In this document: positions 6,601 through 10,750 of the stretch, piece by piece
How the letters are laid out: every line of letters starts with the position of its first letter
Numbering within the stretch: position 1 is the stretch's first letter
Origin: Cephalothrix spiralis
Taxonomy: Eukaryota > Nemertea > Palaeonemertea > Archinemertea > Cephalotrichidae
Direction of reading: 5' to 3'
Assembly (NCBI GenBank): GCA_032353305.1
Contig: JAUCNG010394366.1
Location: forward strand, 1-10,750
Length of the DNA stretch: 10,750 bases
Notes under the pieces: model-generated
Seen by the model: only the letters and a program-made list of their open reading frames with translations
What the model was told of the DNA's origin: nothing
Databases searched by the model: none
Program-made: the position numbers and the translations under genes

Positions 6601-9326
6601 GCTCTATATAAAGCATCATCTTACCGTGCGGGCATGCCAGTCATTCCTCCATACCCAGTTTTCCATAAAATTTCATGCATAGCGATGTACTCTCTTCGGA
6701 TGTAGTCGTTGACTCTTTGGATTGTATCCAAATAGCCACGTTGATGTGGTGTTAATTCCATGAATGCTGGTTCCTCATTCAAATGCCCGAATGAGTGGGC
6801 GTTCTGACCAGTCATGTCAACAACATCAGCCCCAATTTCTGAAAAATTAAGATACTTTAAAGATCAATTGAATTGGAGGCAGGTTAACCAGTCTATAAAT
6901 AGTTGGGCATCCACTAGTCTAATAAAAGAGCCCCTGGTGCTTTTTCGAAATTCCGCGCCGCGATTTCTCAAAGCTACCAGTTTTTTAACAAACAAGGGCT
7001 AGACTGGCACTAGTCACAACTATCTCAAATAATTTGATTTGTAACCATTTAGAATATGGATGGTCGGACGATCTCATTGTAATTCCTGATGTGCGGTGGA
7101 AATTAACGCTGATAATCAGACCATCGGATATCGTAAGCTTGAACTCGAACCTTCTCTAAACCGAAAAACAAAATAATGCGTGTAAATTGATCATGTGATA
7201 AATCTTGGCCTCGGTTACTTGCAATAAACATTTTGATGCGACTATCCGATGGGTCGATAATCCGACTAGTGTGCGGTAGGATTTGTGAATATCTTAACAC
7301 ACAATGTTTACCGTGATGAGGAACTTGGTTATTGCTCCGAAGCGCACGATCCTAAACAACTTATTAAAGAGCGCGCAGCGTACATCCCCTGTCTGTCAAC
7401 TGGCAAGGTACAAACATTGCAGGCCTCATATTTCTCATAAAATGTTAGGATAACCCAAAATTCTTAAGATCTCCTAAAATATGACCATTTCTCCTAAAAT
7501 CCTATTCTTTCTCATCAAATGGTGTTTAAAGTGTCAACAATATCTCTGTGTTACCTAACTGAATGCTACCTAGTTTTAATTAACGGATTTAATTGGGTCT
7601 ATACTCACGTTCACAGGGCATCGCAATTGTCATGTCAACATTTATCTTCATTTTTCTGAAAAACAAATAACCTTATATAAATTTAACGACATTTTTCACT
7701 TTACACCAAAAATATAAGTATAGAACCGAGCGAAGCGAAAAATTATTTTTCAGTTTTAAAATTAAATTTTCGCTTTTTATTTTACAGTTTAAAGGAACAT
7801 ATTTGACATCTCATGCAAGATAATGACATGATTTAGGAGGGCAACAAACTGTTTTGAAATAAGGGCGATTAAACAGCCGATAGGGTGCTTGTCTACCCGA
7901 CCGCGCGCGTCATTCAAGTTAATAGAACTCGATGATGTTTGACATATAAATTGGATTTTCATTTTCAGTTCAACTTATCGCAGCAAAAAAAATCGAAATG
8001 CGTTTTTTATGAAAATTATAGATCTAAGAGAAACTAAAACACCTTCAATTTTTAAATATACCTCAATTAGGATTCACAAAATATAAAATGATTTCTTGTT
8101 GCTATAAAACGAAACAGCTGTCGGTCAATTAATCACACATAATAACCACGCGTTTCAGAGATTGTTTGACCAATACCAATAAAGCACTCGGCCATTTTTA
8201 TTACTATCAACTTAGAGCTGAATACACTATAGCAGTTTTCACACAAACACGGATAAAACTTACTTATCAAAGTCTGAATCAACTTCATAATCATACTTCA
8301 GCTCTGTTGTTTGATAGTACTGGAATTCAGCAATTACCAAAATACCAATAATTACAAATGTAAGAATTGAAACTGAAATGAGAAAAATTAATATGAATAC
8401 ATTTTTGCTCTTGCAAACAAGCATAGTCAAGTGAATTTCAAATATGAAACGCATTCTTATTCAAATAGGTCATTGGGCATTAATGGGTCTTTGTTAAGCT
8501 TGACAGATATCAATTAATGTACGGAAAAATTGGCGAGGGCAAAATTGGTACATTTTCGGCCCCCCAACGGTTTTGCATATTGGCGGGTAGTTGACCCCCA
8601 CAAACTATATATTTCTGGAAAGGTCTTGGAAATGCTGATCCCTCGTGGGTTAAGATTTTTGCCCCACCCACTTGGTGGGGGTGGGGGCGAAAAACGTGAT
8701 TTTTTTAATAGGGAAATCTCCTAAATTAAAACTCATGTTTTTTGCCCCCACCCCCACCTATAGTTCGTTGAAAAAACTCTATATTCTTCCGCTTTAATTG
8801 CGCACCTTTATATAAAGGTACTTTTTGAGATCGTGCGGCGGAACTTGCAAAAGAGCCAAGGAAAATGTCCAAATTTGATTTTGATGTTCTTGGATTTGAG
8901 TGACAAGATGTTTAATTTTGCATGAGAGCTCTTTGTTTGTACGTCTTTAAATATTCCGAAGAGGAACCGAACAGATTTCAGTGTCGGGGAAATGGAAAGT
9001 TATTACCGATTGGGATTTTTGAAAAGATAGCGGTGAAATAATTTTCTGCCTTGTATCACTTATCTTTGTAAATAAATTAAAAATAATACTTATTACAAGC
9101 GCAAAATGTGACTAATATTCCTTCTATTGATTTCTGTTAGCACGTAGATGGTAGAGTGAATGAGCTCAGAGGGAACATGAATGCTTAATTTGAACAGTAA
9201 TTTATACTTACATCCTCCCCCAGATACTGTTGTTTCTTTGAAACTTTCAGGGACTTTGGGAAAAGCATCGAACTCTTTAACAACATCAAGGGGTCTCTCT
9301 TTAGCTTCAATCAATCTCCTTCTCAT
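593..9326 (-). CDS. ERGIC2: ERGIC2 (Erv41-like ER-Golgi cargo receptor), 5' six coding exons, 3' end outside window
   Basis: This is the span of a split gene; the exons are listed separately. Joining them gives about 213 codons that align from the start methionine with the ERGIC2 family (usual length about 380 residues), so roughly the last 45% is beyond the left edge. Seen in order: the N-terminal DAFPKVPES motif (residues 20-28), a hydrophobic transmembrane segment (about 39-58), the KYDYEVD stretch (64-70), KINVDMTIAMPC (78-89), the DACRIHG and NKVAGNFHVTAGK block (171-194), and GHAHISI (202-208). Known of the family: ERGIC2 and ERGIC3 (yeast Erv41p and Erv46p) form a membrane complex that cycles between ER and Golgi in COPII/COPI vesicles and retrieves escaped luminal proteins. 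All six exons join in frame with no stop, so the gene looks intact. The intron between exons 4 and 5 contains a whole kinase gene on the other strand. Confidence 0.95.
652..1200 (-). other. ERGIC2 intron 5
   Basis: A 549-base AT-rich intron between GTAAGT and a TTTAACTTAG acceptor. I see no gene or clear repeat in it. Confidence 0.8.
1201..1296 (-). CDS. ERGIC2: ERGIC2 coding exon 5
   Basis: The exon is 96 bases, entering and leaving in phase 2. It has a CAG acceptor (AG at 1297-1298) and donor GCAA|GTAAGT (GT at 1199-1200). It encodes DIPSDKEPDACRIHG followed by EVNKVAGNFHVTAGK, the most conserved luminal block of the Erv41/ERGIC2 family (CRIHG and VNKVAGNFH). This exon identifies the gene across the large intron. 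Confidence 0.95.
1297..2221. other. 5' flank of nested kinase gene, repeat-like
   Basis: The stretch from about 1430 to 1800 looks like an interspersed repeat: a palindrome TCCCAAGCTTGGGA (1467-1480), another TGACGCGTCA (1500-1509), and a terminal poly-C run (1787-1795). A 13-base direct repeat TATATGTTGTACA lies at 2062-2074 and 2090-2102. Some presumed promoter of the kinase gene must lie here or further in, but I cannot identify a TATA box or start site with confidence. Confidence 0.5.
2222..2383 (+). CDS. 53-codon upstream ORF resembling the N-terminus of the ankyrin kinase
   Basis: The ORF opens MDTFSVSDIINNNLGRIKFL and ends at TAA (2381-2383). It is in the same frame as the kinase ORF, 88 bases before its start. 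Aligned with kinase residues 12-23 (IIGNDLRTIKFL), 8 of 12 positions are identical, and both proteins begin Met-Asp. This is unlikely by chance for adjacent non-coding DNA. It may be a truncated duplicate of the gene's 5' end, a translated upstream ORF, or a first exon with an intron I cannot place. Its start context is only moderate (T at -3, G at +4). Confidence 0.45.
   Translation: MDTFSVSDIINNNLGRIKFLRIFRDRHAFSSCIENRRMLLSKINNNFSQFFCS
2361..2395 (+). promoter_or_regulatory. Possible 3' splice site upstream of kinase start
   Basis: The T-rich tract TTTCTCAATTTTTTTGTTC (2360-2378) is followed by TCCATCAG with AG at 2394-2395, 75 bases before the kinase ATG. It could be the acceptor of a 5' leader intron, which would remove the 2222-2383 ORF from the mature mRNA. 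Weak evidence only. Confidence 0.25.
2471..5419 (+). CDS. Ankyrin-repeat protein kinase, single uninterrupted ORF nested in ERGIC2 intron 4
   Basis: The protein has 982 residues. N-terminal residues 10-24 resemble a capping ankyrin helix pair. Thirteen exact 33-residue ankyrin repeats follow (42-470), then a decayed repeat (471-503) and two weaker helical pairs (to about 554). A charged, mostly helical linker runs from about 555 to 672, and the kinase domain from about 676 to 965. Kinase motifs seen: glycine loop SSGSFGTV (682-689; the first Gly is Ser), VAIK Lys in IALKK (K707), alpha-C Glu (E725), Met gatekeeper (M759), HKD catalytic loop (H818-D820, with K822 and N825), DFG (838-840), APE (863-865), alpha-F Asp (D876) and RPT Arg (R946). 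All catalytic residues are present, so it is probably active. ANK-then-kinase order recalls TNNI3K-type TKL kinases and is the reverse of RIPK4/ANKK1; the exact family is not certain. The start has a good Kozak context (A at -3, G at +4), with an in-frame TAG at 2444-2446. No signal peptide or membrane span is seen, so a cytosolic location is likely. Confidence 0.94.
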   Translation: MDNTLKVAVDAIIGNDLRTIKFLVQIYGVDHRIVVPAVGYCSLLHLAAEGDALEITKFLIRSGANIDLCRFDGDSALLLATGKGHCDVATALIEAGANVDLFSARGGSALHLAVQDNYRDVVSAIIQAGANVDLLRTDGVSALHLAAQDGHFDIVSSLIQAGANVDLLSPSGSSALLYAVLGRHYDIVYSLLQVGANVNLSRNDGISALHYTAQQGLSHVAYALIQTGANINLLSTEGSSALHYAALNGHSDVVSVLIQAGANVELFKIGGASALHLAAQEGHSDVVSALIQGGSTVNELHPYKDSALHLAAQNGHDEIVSSLVQGGANVDFLKSNGGSALQIAAQKGHGNIVSSLIKGGANIDLMNTDGFSAILLAAQNGHKDIVSLLIQGGANVNLLKTGEISALHVAAYAGYRDIVTSLIQAGANVDFKSDEEYSALRYAVVQGHRDVASALIQGGMNLETLGIELNDVLGDAAFNGQSDMFEYLFKTIDNSFTLEVDLALILDCAVRSKSIRIIKYLIYIRSVKVGIKTLSVAIETCSFKLFSYLLFQFLNDNESIDKTEECNTEVSIDIDIERMLDELQQCYDLATSNKNVLSLSGYFKDITQKIYREIKYYQNILRHNKIMDKLLNSYHRTNILYAAQKVFKYRDITFMVQKEDSINIMNRAKILIGEPDKLIEVSSGSFGTVFKGTVCDKNSNTCTIALKKMTNKLSRMENLESLIEEVRKLDAFCHKNIVKFHGARYDCYEKYNPDVWIVMEYCDKNLKKYFIDDGEVKNRNPGLILDSRHYSIAMYTALKTMLQICNGLRYLHLKKCVHKDLKLTNIMLDKDSVVKICDFGLSDFIKGEVEHTYLIKGTKVYMAPEIFDGEYSAKSDCYVLGLLLFEIWMGKLYYKTDYFKNKNYQSDNVVEFMKDGQRPPFSGPNNPPKMIQHFITSCWSQNRQDRPTALECRNKLRNILRVLNTALPEIRNQDSEENAKEN
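2594..3880 (+). repeat. Thirteen tandem 99-bp units encoding ankyrin repeats
   Basis: The array is 13 units of exactly 99 bp with no indel, each beginning at a Ser codon in the phrase TCAGCATTA or a variant. Each unit codes SAL(H) - AA..GH.D(I/V)V..LIQ.GANV(D/N)L. The ankyrin TPLH signature is replaced throughout by SAL, and the first unit has SLL. The central units (about 3286-3781) are the most alike at DNA level, as expected from array growth by unequal exchange. Divergence rises towards both ends. Confidence 0.92.
5420..6624. other. 3' flank of kinase gene within ERGIC2 intron 4
   Basis: AT-rich, with a near-palindrome CTACATGTATGTAG (5676-5689) and a short perfect stem GAGTCTCCAGACTC (6541-6554). 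There are TATA-like stretches (near 6474 and 6604) and the AATAAA pair listed above. The part from about 6170 to 6470 is richer in CpG than its surroundings. I see no gene here. Confidence 0.6.
6118..6129 (+). terminator. Tandem AATAAA polyadenylation signals after the kinase gene
   Basis: Two AATAAA hexamers abut (6118-6123 and 6124-6129), about 700 bases after the kinase stop codon and on the same strand. They would give a plausible 3' UTR length. AATAAA is common in AT-rich DNA, so this is a candidate only. Confidence 0.35.
6625..6838 (-). CDS. ERGIC2: ERGIC2 coding exon 4
   Basis: The exon is 214 bases, entering in phase 1 and leaving in phase 2. The acceptor TTAATTTTTCAG has AG at 6839-6840, and the donor is GCACG|GTAAGA with GT at 6623-6624. 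It reads QIGADVVDMTGQ, then a stretch with ELTPHQRGYLDTIQ that corresponds to the family's DLSPQQ-like segment, and ends GGMTGMPA. This is residues 91-162 of the assembled protein. It is a divergent luminal part of the family, but length and register agree with ERGIC2, with no residues missing before exon 5. Confidence 0.92.
6839..7608 (-). other. ERGIC2 intron 3 with an imperfect inverted repeat
   Basis: A 770-base intron. It contains an inverted repeat at 7111-7133 and 7239-7262, a doubled CTCCTAAAAT (7471-7480 and 7491-7500), and a minus-strand 65-codon ORF at 7103-7300 that I cannot assign. The ends are supported by GTGAGT and TTAATTTTTCAG. Confidence 0.82.
7111..7262. repeat. Imperfect inverted repeat in ERGIC2 intron 3
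   Basis: GATAATCAGACCATCGGATA begins the left arm (7111-7133). The reverse complement of 7239-7262 begins GATTATCGACCCATCGGATA. The arms are about 24 bases, match at roughly four in five positions, and are separated by about 105 bases. This could be a small non-autonomous element or a decayed local inversion duplicate. No target-site duplication is evident. Confidence 0.5.
7609..7655 (-). CDS. ERGIC2: ERGIC2 coding exon 3 (47-base short exon)
   Basis: This is a very short exon that a plain ORF search misses. It has acceptor TTGTTTTTCAG (AG at 7656-7657) and donor GTGAGT (GT at 7607-7608). Joined to exon 2 it reads KKMKINVDMTIAMPCE, matching the conserved luminal strand that follows the transmembrane segment in ERGIC2. 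It enters in phase 2 and leaves in phase 1, compatible with both neighbours. Confidence 0.9.
7656..8263 (-). other. ERGIC2 intron 2
   Basis: A 608-base AT-rich intron. It contains a fragment ACCGAGCGAAGCGAAAAA (7725-7742) that looks like interspersed-repeat sequence, and several poly-A/T stretches. No protein-like reading frame is convincing here. The terminal GTAAGT and TTGTTTTTCAG support its ends. Confidence 0.82.
8264..8372 (-). CDS. ERGIC2: ERGIC2 coding exon 2 (first transmembrane segment)
   Basis: The exon is 109 bases, entering in phase 1 and leaving in phase 2. The acceptor is TTTCTCATTTCAG (AG at 8373-8374) and the donor GTAAGT (GT at 8262-8263). It encodes the hydrophobic run FSILTFVIIGILVIAEF, which fits the single N-terminal membrane span of Erv41-type proteins, followed by KYDYEVDSDF, which matches the conserved juxtamembrane luminal motif of the family. 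Confidence 0.93.
8373..9211 (-). other. ERGIC2 intron 1 with G/C-rich dispersed repeat
   Basis: An 839-base intron bounded by GTAAGT and a pyrimidine-rich TTTCTCATTTCAG acceptor. Between 8530 and 8760 it holds sequence that looks repetitive and includes a strong hairpin (listed separately). The remainder is AT-rich, and I see no gene in it. Confidence 0.85.
8674..8758. repeat. 28-bp inverted repeat with G/C tracts (hairpin)
   Basis: The left arm (8674-8701) starts GGTGGGGGTGGGGGC. The right arm (8731-8758) is its reverse complement, with 25 of 28 positions matching and the first 15 perfect. The spacer is 29 bases. A third, related copy of the arm core (GGGTGGGGCGAAAACGTG) occurs at 59-76, so this is probably the signature of an interspersed repeat family and not a unique hairpin. 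A short GCCCCACCC at 8661-8669 offers a competing fold with the left arm. Confidence 0.75.
9212..9326 (-). CDS. ERGIC2: ERGIC2 coding exon 1
   Basis: The exon holds 38 codons plus one base. The start ATG (reverse complement of 9324-9326) opens with MRRRLIEAKE and runs into VVKEFDAFPKVPESFKET, the conserved cytosolic N-terminus of ERGIC2. It ends at GGAT|GTAAGT, a consensus donor at 9210-9211, in phase 1. The sequence just upstream on the minus strand has an acceptor-like pyrimidine tract with ATGCAG (AG at 9354-9355), so a non-coding 5' exon may be spliced on here. That last point is inference. Confidence 0.93.
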
Positions 9327-10370
9327 CTTCCTCGATTGTCTCAGCTACCAAAACTGCATTTGAAGAAAATTAATATAATGTTGCATCCAGTACAAACTTA
9401 GTAGGTGTTTGATAATAAGTCCTAAAGTCCATAATCAGGATCATTTAATGGAATTCTTATACCGCTTATTTCATTATCCATTAGATGTAAATTCAGTCAA
9501 TCACACAATTGACTTTTTTCAGGAAAATCATGCACAAATTATACTGATGCAGCTTGATGTACATGCAACTGCAAGCAATGAGATCAGAAATGTTAAATCT
9601 TTGACTTTTTCAAAATTTTCTGCGGCTAATTCAACAGAACTTTCAGAAAAATTAATTTTTTCGACCTATACATGAGGGTCCCCGGGGCAAGTTAACAACA
9701 GCGACAAAGGCCATATTCCGGCATAATGACAACGGCAAATTGGGGAAACGTCATAGGTTTCGTCATAAATATTTATTTAGAAAATCATGAAATATATGCT
9801 GCACTGAGCGACGGGAATTGAAAATAAATGCAGCAGCCAAAGTGTTACTGTTAATTTATGTTATATCACTTAGACACATACTTTTTATTTTTTTAAAATT
9901 AGATCTAAATCATGAAAAATTTTATACACCAAAAAGAAAAACAAGAGTAAGAGTTTTACAAAGACAATAATATCACCTATCAAAATTGCTTACCTCACAA
10001 GACTTCAAAAATTGTAGCGTAGGCCCAATACCTGTTGATATTAGAACTATTTTGATCATAAGTTCAAAAATTATTTTTTCAAATGTCAAAAATTCGCCAT
10101 CTTGGACACGTGTAAAGCAAAATATACACCGCTGATTCGAAATTAACAAAACCCCTTTAACAAATTAATAATATATTGAAATCAACAATAAACGTTTAGT
10201 ATCTGGTTAAGAAATATCAAATAAACTAAAAAATATTCAAATAAAAATAAAATATAAAAGTTTTATTAAAAAGTATTTCTTACGAATTCGCGGAAAATAA
10301 TCTTCTTATTTTTACTTCCGGTTTTGAAACACGTGAGAAAATAAATCGAGAAATCGTTGCCTAATCAAAA
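9327..10370. promoter_or_regulatory. Head-to-head intergenic region, candidate bidirectional promoter
   Basis: About 1 kb separates the ERGIC2 start (minus) from a plus-strand first exon. Motifs seen: YY1-like CGCCATCTT (10095-10103), E-boxes CACGTG (10107-10112 and 10330-10335), ETS-like ACTTCCGG (10314-10321), and two CGTCAT half-sites that read ATGACG on the ERGIC2 strand (9749-9754 and 9761-9766). YY1, ETS and E-box sites without a clear TATA box are usual for housekeeping bidirectional promoters. The rest is AT-rich. A plus-strand 88-codon ORF at 9409-9675 has no recognisable family and is probably chance. The exact start sites cannot be placed from sequence. Confidence 0.5.
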
Positions 10371-10443
10371 ATGCCTCCTAAAAGTCCTAGATTAGCAAAA
10401 GGAAAGAGAAAACAACTAGAAACACAAAATAAAAAAAAAGAAG
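10371..10443 (+). CDS. First coding exon of an unidentified basic protein (partial)
   Basis: An ATG with A at -3 opens MPPKSPRLAKGKRKQLE and continues TQNKKKE. The exon ends at AAG|GTAAGT, a perfect match to the donor consensus (GT at 10444-10445), in phase 1. The lysine/arginine-rich start with KGKRK resembles a nuclear localisation signal. It sits just downstream of the ETS and E-box motifs, where a first exon is expected. I do not recognise the protein; 24 codons are too few to name a family, and the next exon is outside the window. Without splicing the frame would stop at a TAG ten codons later. Confidence 0.6.
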
Positions 10444-10750
10444 GTAAGTCTTCAGACCTTAAACACAACTTTTAGTAATTACTAGTTTTGAAATCATTGA
10501 TTTATGGACGAACGAATTTCGACTGGCGACTGTGCAAACACATGTCCATCAGTCCATGAACAATGGCAATGCATACAGACATGCCCATTATACGCGTTTC
10601 CGCGGATTCGAGATTGAAAAACATCATTTTTGTGATTCGTCCAGATCCGTTGAGATTTTCAGGTGGGGGGGGGAGGCCTTTATGATTTTGTTCCAGCATG
10701 TAATTTTGATGGCATGTGTTCTGCTTAGAAAACAAATTGTGCTTGGCTTC
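10444..10750 (+). other. Intron 1 of the divergent gene (partial)
   Basis: It starts with GTAAGT and continues to the window edge. It holds a short G run (near 10663-10673) and no convincing exon on either strand. Confidence 0.5.

Larger units (their letters stand above)
1297..6624 (-). other. ERGIC2 intron 4 (host intron of nested kinase gene)
   Basis: This 5328-base intron is bounded by GTAAGA (6619-6624) and a CAG acceptor (AG at 1297-1298). It is six to ten times longer than the neighbouring measured introns and carries a complete oppositely oriented ankyrin-kinase gene. Exon 4 ends in phase 2 (CG) and exon 5 supplies T, making an uninterrupted Arg-Asp junction, so no exon seems to be missing inside. 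The flanks (1297-2221 and 5420-6624) are AT-rich and hold repeat-like sequence, short palindromes and no further recognisable gene. Confidence 0.9.

Noticed and set aside
8530-8724. Plus-strand 64-codon ORF in ERGIC2 intron 1
   Set aside because: It reads through the G-rich hairpin repeat and has no recognised domain, so it is repeat sequence and not a gene.
9409-9675. Plus-strand 88-codon ORF between ERGIC2 and the divergent exon
   Set aside because: No family resemblance, no good start context or splice signals, and it lies in the presumed promoter/leader region of ERGIC2. Chance ORF is the simpler reading.

Overview
This is animal nuclear DNA: AT-rich, with split genes, GT..AG introns and long non-coding stretches. 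No bacterial, plasmid or phage gene organisation is visible. The protein content (an ERGIC2 orthologue and a large ankyrin-repeat/kinase protein) together with the repeat-littered introns fits a marine invertebrate. A bivalve mollusc is my best guess, but that is inference and not proven here.

The backbone of the window is one minus-strand gene, ERGIC2 (Erv41-like cargo receptor of the ER-Golgi shuttle). Its first six coding exons can be read at 9212-9326, 8264-8372, 7609-7655, 6625-6838, 1201-1296 and 593-651. All junctions use GT..AG, the phases join in frame, and the joined exons give about 213 codons, a little over half of the usual ~380-residue protein. The remaining exons must lie beyond the left edge. 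Introns 1-6 fill most of the remaining sequence.

Intron 4 of ERGIC2 (1297-6624, about 5.3 kb) is far larger than the others because it holds a complete second gene on the opposite strand: an uninterrupted 982-codon reading frame at 2471-5419. It encodes an N-terminal array of 13 exactly 33-residue ankyrin repeats, a helical linker and a C-terminal protein kinase domain. Just upstream, in the same frame, a 53-codon ORF (2222-2383) starts with a sequence resembling the N-terminus of the kinase protein, which suggests a partial duplication or a regulatory upstream ORF.

To the right of ERGIC2 lies about 1 kb of non-coding DNA with YY1-, E-box- and ETS-like motifs. It is followed by a plus-strand first exon (10371-10443) of a small basic, nuclear-looking protein that ends at a consensus splice donor. 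ERGIC2 and this gene are therefore head to head and may share a bidirectional promoter. Repeats include a G/C-rich hairpin at 8674-8758 with a related copy at 48-78, an imperfect inverted repeat at 7111-7262, and a few short palindromes. I saw no tRNA, rRNA, CRISPR array or intact transposase gene.
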